DNA of 64,000 bases from Paraliobacillus ryukyuensis (GTDB lineage Bacteria; Bacillota; Bacilli; Bacillales; Amphibacillaceae), in the NCBI RefSeq assembly GCF_003315295.1, contig NZ_QNRI01000004.1:143958-207957 (forward strand), in the 5' to 3' direction. The position numbers and the translations under genes were made by a program. The notes beneath the pieces were generated by a model. It made no database searches. It was not told where the DNA came from and saw only the letters and a program-made list of their open reading frames with translations. This document shows, piece by piece, positions 53,656-63,146 of this stretch. Positions within the stretch are counted from its first letter, which is position 1. Every line of letters starts with the position of its first letter.

Positions 53656-54822
53656 ATGACAATTAGATTAAAAGGGAAAATGGACAATTTTCAGGCTAAG
53701 AAAGAAGCCTATATGGAATTAGTAAAAGCGGATGAGCAAGACCAGGAGAAGGTCGCAACTGCCTGGGACGAAATGCAGACAGCTCTTGCTGAAGATTTAA
53801 CAGAGAAAATTACTGCAGAGGTTCGAACGCAACAAATGGATGATCAAATTTTAGCTACTCGTGGACAAAATGTATTAACCACAGAAGAAAAGAAATTCTT
53901 CAATGAGGTCATCAGTTCTGAAGGATTTGAAGAAGATTCTATTCTACCTGTTACAACCCAAGAAAGAGTATTTGAAGATTTAGTTGAGTCTCATCCTTTA
54001 TTGGATGCAATTGGGTTACAAGATTTAGGGGCGGTTACACGTTTTATTAAATCAGATCCAACGAAGGCTTATGCTTGGGGAAAATTATTCGGTGAAATTA
54101 AAGGGCAAATTAGTGCTGCATTTACTGAAGAAGAAATTGGTCACTTAAAACTTACGGCTTTTGCTGTCATTCCAAAAGATATGTTAGCACTTGGTCCAGT
54201 ATGGGTTGAGCGTTATGTTCGTACAATTCTGGTGGAGTCTTATTCTGTTGGTATGGAATATGGTTTAGTTAGTGGACGCGGACCAGCTCAAAGTGAACCA
54301 ATCGGACTGATGAAAGATGTTTCAGCTGAAGGTGCTGTTACTGACAAAACATCTTCCGGAACATTGACATTTTCGTCATCTGAAAAAGGAGAAGTAGTTG
54401 CTAAAGAATTAGGTGAGGTAATTGTCAATTTATCAAAAGATGAAAAAGGCAAGACTCGTAAAGTAGCCAATAAGATTGTGATGGTTGCTAATCCTATCGA
54501 TAAAATCAAAATCGAAATTGGAAATACTATTCAAACACCGAATGGCCAGTGGGTATTAAACTTACCTTACAATATTAACCCAATAGAATCTGAGGAAGTT
54601 CCAGAAGGAAAAGTATTGTTTTTCGTTCAAGGCAAATATCTCGCTGCTATAGCAGGGGGTTACAAAACAAATAAGTTTGATGAAACATTAGCTATCGAAG
54701 ATGCGCGTTTATATACCATTAAACAATTTGCAAACGGTAAACCAGATGATAATAAAACAGCGGTAGTTTATGATCTCAATATTGAATTCAATAATGCTGT
54801 TACCGAACCAGAAGGAGCCTAA
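53656..54822 (+). CDS. Major capsid protein, HK97 fold
   Basis: 388 residues from ATG 53656 after TTGGAGG. An N-terminal charged helical delta domain (1-100, cleaved in relatives) is followed by the HK97 core (LDAIGLQDLGAVTRFIKSDPTKAYAWG...; LALGPVWVERYVRTILVESYSVGMEYGLVSG). It lies just after the protease gene, the standard order. Forms the shell. Confidence 0.94.
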   Translation: MTIRLKGKMDNFQAKKEAYMELVKADEQDQEKVATAWDEMQTALAEDLTEKITAEVRTQQMDDQILATRGQNVLTTEEKKFFNEVISSEGFEEDSILPVTTQERVFEDLVESHPLLDAIGLQDLGAVTRFIKSDPTKAYAWGKLFGEIKGQISAAFTEEEIGHLKLTAFAVIPKDMLALGPVWVERYVRTILVESYSVGMEYGLVSGRGPAQSEPIGLMKDVSAEGAVTDKTSSGTLTFSSSEKGEVVAKELGEVIVNLSKDEKGKTRKVANKIVMVANPIDKIKIEIGNTIQTPNGQWVLNLPYNINPIESEEVPEGKVLFFVQGKYLAAIAGGYKTNKFDETLAIEDARLYTIKQFANGKPDDNKTAVVYDLNIEFNNAVTEPEGA

Positions 54823-54839
54823 GCAGGGAGGTGATGTGG

Positions 54840-55148
54840 TTGAGCATCACACCAGAATTAATACAAACGTTTAAAGAACGCATGCACATATCACATAGCG
54901 GAGAGGATGACAATCTCACAAGGTTGTTGTCCTTTTCTGTTGCTTTTGTAGAAAGTACATGTGGATCTTTTGATTTAACAGGAGAAACGAACTTGGATAT
55001 TAGAGCAAAAGAATTAGTACTAGAACGTACCAGGTACGCTTACAATGATGCGGTTGAATATTTTGATGACAATTTCCAAAGTGATATTTTGGGTCTGGGT
55101 TTAGATATGCTCTTTTATAAAGAAGGTGAAACCGATGAGGGAGTTTAA
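54840..55148 (+). CDS. Head-tail connector protein (gp6-like)
   Basis: 102 residues, probably from TTG 54840 (MSITPELIQTFKERMHI) with GGGAGGTGAT upstream; GTG 54831 lies inside that site. All-helical, with the pattern of HK97 gp6-type connector proteins (LVLERTRYAYNDAVEYF). Joins portal to the neck. Confidence 0.83.
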   Translation: MSITPELIQTFKERMHISHSGEDDNLTRLLSFSVAFVESTCGSFDLTGETNLDIRAKELVLERTRYAYNDAVEYFDDNFQSDILGLGLDMLFYKEGETDEGV

Positions 55149-55503
55149 GTATAAACCGCCTAGAGTACACAGTGGTCAGCTGAGAACACCTACTATATTC
55201 TATGAATATGAACCGAATCAAGGTCCTGAACCAGGTGAGCAAGAGAAGAATGTTTTATATGAATGCATGGCCAAGATTGATGAGGTGTGGTTAAAAGATG
55301 TCGAACTAGCCAAGTCAAATGGCACGTTATCAGACATCACGATTGTCATTCGAGATCCGTTACAGGATTATATACCGACAGATAAGCATTATATTTCGAT
55401 CGATCATCCACAGTACAAGAATAATCGGTACAACGTGAAACACGTTCAGCCAGATCCACAGAACAATCGTTTTATTAATGTGATAGCGGAGTTGGTAACG
55501 TGA
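55135..55503 (+). CDS. Head closure / head-tail joining protein
   Basis: 122 residues from ATG 55135 (MREFKYKPPRVHSGQL) with AAGGTGAAACC upstream. A beta-barrel pattern (TDKHYISIDHPQYKNNRYNVKHVQPDPQNNRFINVIAEL) is typical of SPP1 gp16-like head closure proteins. It overlaps both neighbours by a few bases. Confidence 0.85.
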   Translation: MREFKYKPPRVHSGQLRTPTIFYEYEPNQGPEPGEQEKNVLYECMAKIDEVWLKDVELAKSNGTLSDITIVIRDPLQDYIPTDKHYISIDHPQYKNNRYNVKHVQPDPQNNRFINVIAELVT

Positions 55504-55892
55504 GTGTGAAAATAAAGGGACTAAAAAAACTACAAAATGAACTTGAGAAAAAACTTGGACAACAAGCCATGCAGCGTATTAGTGATAAAGCATTACTAGA
55601 TGCTGCCAATGAATTCGTGAAAGTTTTAAAACAAGAGTTCGAGAGTTTTAAAGACACGGGTGCAAGTATTAATGAAATTACTATTACGGGTCCTGTTTGG
55701 GAGAATGATATAAGGACAATGAAAATACACTGGCGTGGTCCTGAGGGTCGTTACCGTATTATTCATCTAAACGAATGGGGAACCATCAACAATCCTAATC
55801 CGGCTGGTAAAGGTGCTATTGCTAGAGCGTTAAAAAATAGTGAAAAAGCTTATCGAAATGCGGTCAAGAAAGCATTGAAAGGGGCTTTGTGA
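55500..55892 (+). CDS. HK97 gp10-like neck/tail completion protein
   Basis: 130 residues from GTG 55500. The opening KIKGLKKLQNELEKKLG and later FKDTGASINEITITGPVWENDI, RIIHLNEWGTINNPNP match the HK97 gp10 family. Links head and tail. Overlaps the preceding stop. Confidence 0.88.
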   Translation: MSVKIKGLKKLQNELEKKLGQQAMQRISDKALLDAANEFVKVLKQEFESFKDTGASINEITITGPVWENDIRTMKIHWRGPEGRYRIIHLNEWGTINNPNPAGKGAIARALKNSEKAYRNAVKKALKGAL

Positions 55893-56275
55893 TGGATATA
55901 TTAGACATGGTTTATGATGCTTTAATTGCTGAGACCTATATTAAAGATAATGCTGAAGGACGTATTAAATTTTATGAATATCCAGAGACAGGTGATGTAT
56001 CTGGTGTTTTTGTCGTAATTGATCCAGTAGATCCACCGACACCAATTGATTTTGCAGATAACAAGTGGACAAAACTAGATTACTACTTGCAGATTGATGT
56101 ATGGAGCCGTGATCTAAAATTAACTGATTCAATCGCTGATAAGATTCGCGATGTGATTTGGAATCAATTTGGCTTTAGACAAACAGCAGGTCCAAAAGAA
56201 TATGATCAAGGTGTTTTCCGCGATGCTAGAAGATATCGTGGTTCTTTGTATATAGAAGATTTTAATAATTTATAG
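55892..56275 (+). CDS. Tail terminator protein
   Basis: 127 residues from ATG 55892, overlapping the preceding stop (TGATG) with AAGGGG upstream. Alpha/beta composition with FVVIDPVDPPTP and LDYYLQIDVWSRDLKLTDSIADKI as in gpU/DUF3168-type tail terminators. Caps the tail tube. Assignment rests on order plus pattern. Confidence 0.78.
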   Translation: MDILDMVYDALIAETYIKDNAEGRIKFYEYPETGDVSGVFVVIDPVDPPTPIDFADNKWTKLDYYLQIDVWSRDLKLTDSIADKIRDVIWNQFGFRQTAGPKEYDQGVFRDARRYRGSLYIEDFNNL

Positions 56276-56286
56276 GAGTGATAAGA

Positions 56287-56886
56287 ATGGCAGAAGAAAA
56301 GAATTATAGAGCTTCTACTGGAGTAGATGAATTTTATTATGGAGTAGTTGATGACGCAATAACAGCTGATGCAATTGATCGTGTAAAGTTTTTGCAAACC
56401 ATCACGGTTGAAATGCCACAAGAGCCAGTTCGGGCTTATGGTGATAATAAAACAGCAGAAATTGCTGTGTCATCTGGAAATGTATCTGTTACTGCAGGTT
56501 TTCATAAGATTCCTATTCAGGATAAGGAAACTTTACTTGGCTGGGAAACCGTAGAAGGTATTACAGCAACAGGGAGTATGGATAATCCACCATATGTTGC
56601 CGTTATCTTCGCTAGAACGTATGAAGATGGTTCAACAGAATATGTTGGACTTCCGAAAGGAATGTTCACACGACCACAAGTAACCGGTAATACAAAAGGT
56701 GAAAATACGGAATTTTCTAGTGAAGAAATTTCTGCACAATTTATGGATCGTGAAGTGACAGGGTTTGAAGAAGAAAAATCGGTATTATTTGCTGTAGATC
56801 CTAAAGGTGAAACAACCAATCGAGATGCTTTATTTCAGAAGATTTTCGGACAAGCGCATCCTGAAGCGGAACCGGAGGGAGCATAA
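56287..56886 (+). CDS. Major tail tube protein
   Basis: 199 residues from ATG 56287 after TAGGAGTGATAAG. Beta-rich, of the phi13/phage major tail protein type (STGVDEFYYGVVDDAITA; FARTYEDGSTEYVGLPKG; SEEISAQFMDREVTG). Builds the tail tube. Its expression appears coupled to the structural operon. Confidence 0.9.
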   Translation: MAEEKNYRASTGVDEFYYGVVDDAITADAIDRVKFLQTITVEMPQEPVRAYGDNKTAEIAVSSGNVSVTAGFHKIPIQDKETLLGWETVEGITATGSMDNPPYVAVIFARTYEDGSTEYVGLPKGMFTRPQVTGNTKGENTEFSSEEISAQFMDREVTGFEEEKSVLFAVDPKGETTNRDALFQKIFGQAHPEAEPEGA

Positions 56887-56889
56887 ATC

Positions 56890-57243
56890 ATGAGTAAAAA
56901 AATGACTATCGATGAAATCAAATCACAATTAGATGAAAAAGAGATCGAGTATAAAAGCAGTATGAATCGTGATGAGCTGCTGGACTTATTAACCAGTGAT
57001 ACAGAAGATGAGCCTCAGCAAGAAGAAACTGCCGCAGAAAACGAAGAAAATGAACAACCAAAAGAACCAAAACAGTATGTTGTCATTCATGATTTTAAAG
57101 ATCTCAAAGACAGAGATATTATCTATGTAAAAGATGATGTATATCCAAAAAGAGTTGATTCTGAAATTAGTGAAGAGAGATTCCAAGAATTAATGTCAGA
57201 TCAAAATAAAATAGGAAAACCATTAATTAAAGAGCAGGATTAA
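56890..57243 (+). CDS. Tail-region accessory protein with HeH/SAP-like N-terminus
   Basis: 117 residues. The N-terminal 35 (MTIDEIKSQLDEKEIEYKSS...ELLDLL) look like an HeH/LEM-type helix-extended-loop-helix; then an acidic linker and a small C-terminal domain (KQYVVIHDFKDLKDRDIIYVKDD...SDQNKIGKPLI). Such proteins often follow the tail tube gene. Its stop lies in the terminator hairpin at 57229. Confidence 0.75.
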   Translation: MSKKMTIDEIKSQLDEKEIEYKSSMNRDELLDLLTSDTEDEPQQEETAAENEENEQPKEPKQYVVIHDFKDLKDRDIIYVKDDVYPKRVDSEISEERFQELMSDQNKIGKPLIKEQD

Positions 57244-57264
57244 ATTCTTGCTCTTTTTATTTTA
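57229..57264 (+). terminator. Terminator within the tail operon
   Basis: AAAGAGCA / TGCTCTTT arms, 12-base loop, then TTTATTTTA. It includes the stop codon of the accessory gene. May lower transcription of the tail chaperone and tape measure genes. Confidence 0.7.
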
Positions 57265-57282
57265 GGAGAGGGGAATATTATT

Positions 57283-57645
57283 ATGGCCAATTTAAAACGG
57301 AATATGCTAGAACTGGTGAAAAATCCTGAAGGTGTACTAAAAGGTGATGAACCAGAAATTGAAAAAATATGGACACCAGCATTTATTCCGTTGCGCGTAG
57401 CGCGTAACGCTATCGAAGTATGGCATGACGTAGAAACAAATAAAAAGCTTTCTGAAGTGGACAAGTTTGATCGAATTGCTGAGTTTGTAGCAAACGAAGT
57501 CTTTGCAGGAAAGATCACGACAGAAGATATTTATAATCGTTTGCATGCGCCAGGTGGCCAAGATGTTGTCAAACAACAATTGATATTTGTAGCGCAGGGT
57601 CAACAAAGTGATGAAACAAAAAACTTCCTGGCGAAGAAAGATTAG
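57283..57645 (+). CDS. Tail assembly chaperone (gpG-like)
   Basis: 120 residues from ATG 57283 after TTAGGAGAGG. Helical (FDRIAEFVANEVFAGKITTEDIYNRLHAPGGQDVVKQQL), the pattern of gpG-like chaperones (phage_TAC) that guide tape measure folding and tail polymerisation. The end of the frame carries the slippery sequence for the longer product. Confidence 0.88.
   Translation: MANLKRNMLELVKNPEGVLKGDEPEIEKIWTPAFIPLRVARNAIEVWHDVETNKKLSEVDKFDRIAEFVANEVFAGKITTEDIYNRLHAPGGQDVVKQQLIFVAQGQQSDETKNFLAKKD
57618..57624 (+). other. Programmed -1 frameshift site (A AAA AAC)
   Basis: The heptamer AAAAAAC is in the correct phase (A AAA AAC) 21 bases before the gpG stop. The -1 frame is open from here to 57830, so slippage gives the longer chaperone (gpGT). 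Confidence 0.9.
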
Positions 57646-57830
57646 AGGATGAGGATTTTTCAATCGCCAAGCAAGCAGAATACTTAGACAAACTCGTCCT
57701 TAAATTAATGAACAACGGTAAAGATATCAACGAGATACTAGAAATGCCTATCCATTATGTTGTACAGCTGATACAAGACAAGAACAAACCGAAAGAAGAA
57801 ACATCTTTAATAGCTGCCTTTGGTGGTTAA
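57624..57830 (+). CDS. Tail assembly chaperone extension (gpT part of gpGT, by -1 frameshift)
   Basis: 68 residues in the -1 frame, read after slippage at 57618-57624, giving a fused product of about 182 residues. The extension begins LPGEERLEDEDFSIAKQAEY and includes KLVLKLMNNGKDINEILEM and ends SLIAAFGG, typical of the second half of gpGT-like proteins, including the terminal small-residue tail. It lacks its own good start codon and ribosome site. It ends just before the tape measure gene. Confidence 0.88.
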   Translation, partial: LPGEERLEDEDFSIAKQAEYLDKLVLKLMNNGKDINEILEMPIHYVVQLIQDKNKPKEETSLIAAFGG

Positions 57831-57848
57831 GGAAAGGAGGTAATGTGT

Positions 57849-60800
57849 ATGCCTGAAAGAATTGAAGGGTTGTCCATTGAACTGGATTTAGATTCGATGA
57901 AAGTCAATTCTGGATTGAAAGACTTAAAATCACAGTTAACCGTGGTTAATAGTGAAATGAAAGCCAATATGTCTGCCTTTGATCGTAGTGATAAATCAAT
58001 TGAAAAATATGAAACACGGTTACGTGGCTTAAATCGAAAACTAGAAGTTCAGCAATCTGTTACTGATAGTGCTCGTAAAACGTATGAAAAAATGGTCAAA
58101 GAGTATGGAGAAGGGTCTAAAGAAGCGCAAAAGGCAGCAAAAGAATACAACAATCAAGTTGCTTCTTTAAATAACCTTAGCCGTTATGTAGGTCGTGTGG
58201 AAAATGATCTTGCAAAGCTAAAAGAAGAGCAACGTATTTCTAATAGTAATTGGACAAAGATGGGTAACCATTTAGACAAAGTTGGAAATAAGGTGAAAAC
58301 CTTTGGTGATAAAACCTCCATTGTTGGTAATACAATGTCTACTACCGTCACACCTGCCATCTTAGGTCTAGGAGCTGCTGCAGGAGTTGTTGCAGGAAGT
58401 TATGAAGATTCTGCTGTACGAATTCAAAACACTTTAGGTCTAACTGCTGAAGAAACCAAAGAATTAACGAATATCTCGCGCAACATATATAACAACGGTT
58501 TTGGAGAGAGTGCCGATCAAATTGATCAAGCTTTACTACAGGTGAAGCAAAACATACGTAATGTAAACAATGAAGATCTAGAACGTATTACAGAAAAAGC
58601 CTTTCTTCTTGCAGACACCTTTGAATCAGATGTCAATGAGGTCACGAGAGCTGGAAACAATGTGATGAAAGGGTTCGGTATTGAGGCAGACGAAGCTTTT
58701 GATTTGATGGCTAGAGGAGCACAAAAAGGTCTTAACTTTAGCAATGAGATGTTTGACAACTTAAGCGAATATTCCACCTTATTTGCTAGTATGGGGTACT
58801 CAGCTGAAGAGTATTTTGAGTTACTACAAAAAGGTACCGATGCAGGTGTTTATAATCTAGATTACATTAACGACGTAATGAAAGAATTCCAAATTCGTAT
58901 AAAAGATGGTAGCGCAACGACATCCGATGCCATAGGTAAACTCTCTGATGCGACACAGGAAGTATGGGAACAGTACGAAGACGGTGAAAAAACGGTCAAA
59001 GATGTATCCAATGCTGTGTTGAAAGAACTAGAGGGCATGGACGATCAAGTAGAAGCGAATCAAGTAGGCGTTGATTTGTACGGTACCAAGTGGGAAGATC
59101 TCGAATCAACAGCTATGTATTCTATGGGCGAAATAGGCGAAGGTATTGAAGGTGTCGATGGCACCATGGAAGATATGACAAAAAATGCCGAGCAATCTAT
59201 TTCTAAACAATGGGCTTCTACTTGGCGAGAAGCTAAAGAGGTATTATTACCAGTTGGAGAAACACTTCTCGATTTTACGAGAGATGTATTACCAGATGTG
59301 AAAGATGGTATTGAAGATGTAACCGATTGGTTTGAAGAATTAGACGAAGAAGGTAAGAAAAACATTGTCATGTTAGGCGGGATTGCAGCGGCAGCTGGTC
59401 CTGTTTTATCCGTTGTTGGCGGATTAAGTTCTGGTATAGGCGGTTTAATGAAAGTTACAGGCGGTCTATTTAAAGGTCTAGGTAAAGTAGGCGGTAAAGG
59501 ATTACTTGGTCGTATAGGAGCAATGGCTTTAGGAACAGGGCCAGTAGGTTTGGCTGTTGCAGGTGTTGGTGCTTTGGGTGTCGGTTTATATACTTTGACT
59601 AAAAGAAACAATGAAACTGAAGAAGCGACATTAGAAGTGGCGAAGTCTTTAAATGATCAAGCTTTGGAATTAGAAAATAGCGCCGAAACCTTTGATAGGC
59701 TCTCAGAAAAAGCAAAAATAAGTAACGAAGAATTAGCTAGATTAAATGACTTAAATATCAGGATATCAGAATCTAGTAATCCGGGCGAAATTGAACAACT
59801 TCAAAAACAATATAATAATCTAGCTAAAGAAAGTGGACTTTCAAAAGATGAGTTAAATGAACTGTTTGAAGCAAATAAGAAAATTATTGATCAAACACCT
59901 GATGTGAAGACCAATGTTTCAAAACAAGGTAATGCATTTGCTAAAAACACGGAGGAAGTAAATGAATATATTTCTTCTATGTACGAAGCTACTCGAATTG
60001 AGTTGGAAGGTGAAAGATTAAAGAATCTTGAAAAAGAAAAAGAAACAAGGAAAGAGATTAATAAGCTTAATAAAGAGCATGAACAATACCAGGACAGGAT
60101 TACTCAACTTGTAAAAGCTAAAGAAATGTCAGAGGAAGCAAGAGGAGAAAGAATTCGTGAAATTGCAAACATAATAGATACAGAAACTTTATCTACGGAA
60201 GAACAAATTAAATTAACAAACGAAAAAAACGATTTAATAGATATTCAAAACGGAAAATATAGTGAAATTTATGATACTCTCACAAATAGCACAAAAGAGA
60301 CGCGTGAAAAAATAGCAAATGAAAAAGAAAGTCTAGAAAAGATAAAAGCATTTGATGCTGAATATCAAAACATTATCTTAAAGCAAATAGGTATCAATGA
60401 AGAGGGACAGAAAGGACTTGAACAATTAGATCAATCCATAGCTAAGAATAATGAAGAGATAGCAAAATTAGAAGAAAAAAGACAAAAGAATGGTCAGCTC
60501 AATGAAGAAGAACAAGATCGTTTAAATAAATTGATTGAAAGTAACAACGAAAGAGAAAAGACCAAGCTTTATATTTTTGAAGAACTAGGTCTATACAACA
60601 ATATTAATTCTTTGCTTGATAACAAACTTAGTAAACTATCACAAGAAGAACAACAACGAATAGATAATTTAGCCAAGACTTCAGAGATTAAAGTTGAAGA
60701 AGGAAACATCATTGGCCAGATACAGACGAAAAATGGTGAGCTTGCTAAAACAAGAGAAGAACTTATCAAAAACCTTGAAAAAGAAGGTGCGACAACAAGT

Positions 60801-61694
60801 GAGATTAATAACCAGGTAGGCGAGCTAGATAGTAAGCTTATTCGTAACGATCAAGTCTTAGAAGATGTCTTACGCGAAGCAGGGTTATGGGATCAAGTGA
60901 AAGATCAAATTAATATGGGTAGCGATGCCATTGCCGGTCAAGGTTATGGCATAGATGACAACAACAATAAGGTTAAAAATGTACAACAAAATGGCTTGTT
61001 GCTTAATGATATTTTAAGCCAAGATGTTAATAAAAACGTTGATGTAGATGATAACGGAACAGCTGATAAACTTAACGATGAAGTAACGAAAAGAGAAAAC
61101 AAAAACGTTGATGTTAGTTTAGCTAGACGTAATAATATTTGGGATTTAATACCGAGCAGTGTAAATGTGGGTGTTAATTTAATTGGTGGAGCCTTAGGAT
61201 TTGCAAAAGGCACTGACTCTCATCCTGGTGGTGTCTCTTGGTTAGGTGAAGAAGGTCCAGAATTAGTGAAGCATAACAACAATTGGGCGATGGCTGGATT
61301 TGGTTTGTATGACGTTCCAAAAGGTACACAAGTGTTCACGCACAAAGAAACTACAAACATGATTAGTTCTATTCCTGGTTATGCTTCTGGAATTAGTCCA
61401 ACTGGTGAGGCGGATAAGATTGTTCAAACATTAAAAAACAATCCGTTTAATAAGCTATTAGCTTTACTAGGTAAACAAACTACATCACCAAGTCAATCTA
61501 CTAGATCAACCTCAGTTGTTGATTATACAAAAGAACTATTAAATGCAACGTTGGAACAGAACAAAATACTAGTTCAATTATTAAGTAAAGATACTAATAT
61601 GTATTTAGATAGTAATGTACTAGGTGAAAGCCTTGAACCTGTTGTGACAGAAATCCAAACTAGAAATGAGAGGGTGAGAAACGAATTTGCCTAA
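57849..61694 (+). CDS. Tail tape measure protein
   Basis: 1281 residues from ATG 57849 after AAGGAGG. Sets tail length and is expelled with DNA. N-terminal coiled coil (about 10-130), TP901-type core (about 150-450, e.g. LGLTAEETKELTNISRNIYNNGFGE), two hydrophobic helices (about 505-590), a long coiled-coil region (about 640-1080) and a C-terminal part with GGVSWLGEEGPELVKH and FTHKET. Its length would predict a tail of roughly 190 nm by the usual rule of 0.15 nm per residue. It overlaps the Dit gene start. Confidence 0.95.
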   Translation: MPERIEGLSIELDLDSMKVNSGLKDLKSQLTVVNSEMKANMSAFDRSDKSIEKYETRLRGLNRKLEVQQSVTDSARKTYEKMVKEYGEGSKEAQKAAKEYNNQVASLNNLSRYVGRVENDLAKLKEEQRISNSNWTKMGNHLDKVGNKVKTFGDKTSIVGNTMSTTVTPAILGLGAAAGVVAGSYEDSAVRIQNTLGLTAEETKELTNISRNIYNNGFGESADQIDQALLQVKQNIRNVNNEDLERITEKAFLLADTFESDVNEVTRAGNNVMKGFGIEADEAFDLMARGAQKGLNFSNEMFDNLSEYSTLFASMGYSAEEYFELLQKGTDAGVYNLDYINDVMKEFQIRIKDGSATTSDAIGKLSDATQEVWEQYEDGEKTVKDVSNAVLKELEGMDDQVEANQVGVDLYGTKWEDLESTAMYSMGEIGEGIEGVDGTMEDMTKNAEQSISKQWASTWREAKEVLLPVGETLLDFTRDVLPDVKDGIEDVTDWFEELDEEGKKNIVMLGGIAAAAGPVLSVVGGLSSGIGGLMKVTGGLFKGLGKVGGKGLLGRIGAMALGTGPVGLAVAGVGALGVGLYTLTKRNNETEEATLEVAKSLNDQALELENSAETFDRLSEKAKISNEELARLNDLNIRISESSNPGEIEQLQKQYNNLAKESGLSKDELNELFEANKKIIDQTPDVKTNVSKQGNAFAKNTEEVNEYISSMYEATRIELEGERLKNLEKEKETRKEINKLNKEHEQYQDRITQLVKAKEMSEEARGERIREIANIIDTETLSTEEQIKLTNEKNDLIDIQNGKYSEIYDTLTNSTKETREKIANEKESLEKIKAFDAEYQNIILKQIGINEEGQKGLEQLDQSIAKNNEEIAKLEEKRQKNGQLNEEEQDRLNKLIESNNEREKTKLYIFEELGLYNNINSLLDNKLSKLSQEEQQRIDNLAKTSEIKVEEGNIIGQIQTKNGELAKTREELIKNLEKEGATTSEINNQVGELDSKLIRNDQVLEDVLREAGLWDQVKDQINMGSDAIAGQGYGIDDNNNKVKNVQQNGLLLNDILSQDVNKNVDVDDNGTADKLNDEVTKRENKNVDVSLARRNNIWDLIPSSVNVGVNLIGGALGFAKGTDSHPGGVSWLGEEGPELVKHNNNWAMAGFGLYDVPKGTQVFTHKETTNMISSIPGYASGISPTGEADKIVQTLKNNPFNKLLALLGKQTTSPSQSTRSTSVVDYTKELLNATLEQNKILVQLLSKDTNMYLDSNVLGESLEPVVTEIQTRNERVRNEFA

Positions 61695-63129
61695 ATACGA
61701 ATCGTTAACGTTTAACGGGATCAGAAAAGAATGGTTATATATTGAACGTGGTCGAAGCAAACCTCCTTTTGCTGCTAGAAAAAGAAATTTATTAACCATG
61801 CCAGGTTATCATGGTGCTCGGTTAGAAAGTACTGAGATTGATTCTCTTGTCATTCATCAACCTATCGGTTTTCGTATTATCGATGATGATGATGCATTAG
61901 CCAAAAAAGATGAATTAGCAGCATGGCTTTTGACTGATGAACCTGTTCCATTAGAATTTGATGATGAACCAGGGCGCATTTATTATGCAGTTGTTGAAAA
62001 TACAATAGATGACTTTGAAAAGATATCCGTATTAAGAAGTGGAACCATCACCTTTGTCTGTCCAGATCCATATGCTTTTGGTGAAGAAATTGTTGAGGGA
62101 CTAACAGGTCAAGGGACAATTATCGATGTCCAAGGTACCGCAGAAGCGCAACCGGTGTTTGAATTAGAAGTATTAGCACCTATTACATTTGCGATGGTGT
62201 CTAACGGACGAGAGTTCATGTTAATCGGGCAACCAACAGATGTTACGACAACACCAGTAAACAAAGAAGAAAAAATTTTTCATCATGATATGGAAGCTAT
62301 GCTTGGTTGGGTAGATACAGATGTGATAGGTGAGGGCTATATAAAAGGCTCATTCGGCGTTACTAATTATGGATTCTATCCTGTTTTTTTAGATCCAAAT
62401 GCAGGCGCTTATGAATGGTACGGTCCTGCAAAAAAACATAGCTTATCAGAACCTGTTCAAGATTTTTTAGCTGATATGGGCTTTCGTTTTTATGCGGAAT
62501 CACGAGGTGGTTCGGTAGGTCGGATTGAAATGTACGGTTTAGACGATCTGAATAATATTGTTTTCCGTGCTTGGATTGAAGATAAATGGTATGGCTATGA
62601 TCACTTTGGTATTTGCTTAGAAATTGGAAACGGGGAGCGAACAGAATATTTAACCTTGCCAAAAAACTTAGAAGATATTTACGGAAGAATGAAAGTGAAG
62701 CGTGAAGGTAACAACTGGACACTTATCATGCAACAATTGCAAGATGGTTCTGGCCGTGTCGTTGTTCGTGAATGGACAAGAACCTTAGAATCCGATCAAG
62801 TGCTTCAAGAGGTATCTCAAATTCAATTAGCTTTTCAAAAGTTTTATGATACGAACGAAGAAGATATGGAAGTATTGCTCATGCGCTGTTTTAAATTAAA
62901 TGATGTGGAAGGTATACCGTATATTGCGCAAGCTGGCGATATGATCACGTTTGATCATCGAGATAATCAAAATTACGATCCAGAAATACGTATTAATGGC
63001 GAACTACGCAATGATCTAAAAGACTTTGGTGCAACGCCATTTACCTTAGAGTCAGGACAAAACACATTGGCATTATTGCCAGATGGAGCGATAGAAGGTT
63101 ATGTGCGCTATCGACCAACGTATAAGTAG
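61687..63129 (+). CDS. Distal tail protein (Dit) with inserted binding domain
   Basis: 480 residues from TTG 61687, overlapping the tape measure stop. The N-terminal Dit domain (SLTFNGIRKEWLYIERG...PYAFGEE, 1-140) forms the hub ring. At about 140-195 the Dit barrel resumes (AQPVFELEVLAPITFAMVS), followed by a large insertion (about 200-400) with a beta-sandwich, lectin-like pattern (YGFYPVFLDPNAGAYEWYGPAKKHSL), then the Dit C-terminus (INGELRNDLKDFGATPFTLESGQN). Plain Dits have about 250 residues, so this is an enlarged 'evolved' form likely to bind host sugars. Confidence 0.88.
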   Translation: MPKYESLTFNGIRKEWLYIERGRSKPPFAARKRNLLTMPGYHGARLESTEIDSLVIHQPIGFRIIDDDDALAKKDELAAWLLTDEPVPLEFDDEPGRIYYAVVENTIDDFEKISVLRSGTITFVCPDPYAFGEEIVEGLTGQGTIIDVQGTAEAQPVFELEVLAPITFAMVSNGREFMLIGQPTDVTTTPVNKEEKIFHHDMEAMLGWVDTDVIGEGYIKGSFGVTNYGFYPVFLDPNAGAYEWYGPAKKHSLSEPVQDFLADMGFRFYAESRGGSVGRIEMYGLDDLNNIVFRAWIEDKWYGYDHFGICLEIGNGERTEYLTLPKNLEDIYGRMKVKREGNNWTLIMQQLQDGSGRVVVREWTRTLESDQVLQEVSQIQLAFQKFYDTNEEDMEVLLMRCFKLNDVEGIPYIAQAGDMITFDHRDNQNYDPEIRINGELRNDLKDFGATPFTLESGQNTLALLPDGAIEGYVRYRPTYK

Positions 63130-63146
63130 AATGGAGGTGAGAATCG

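Noticed and set aside
59060..59611. 183-residue minus-strand open frame within the tape measure gene
   Set aside because: Complement of Gly/Ala-rich hydrophobic codons; no ribosome site and proline-rich shadow composition.
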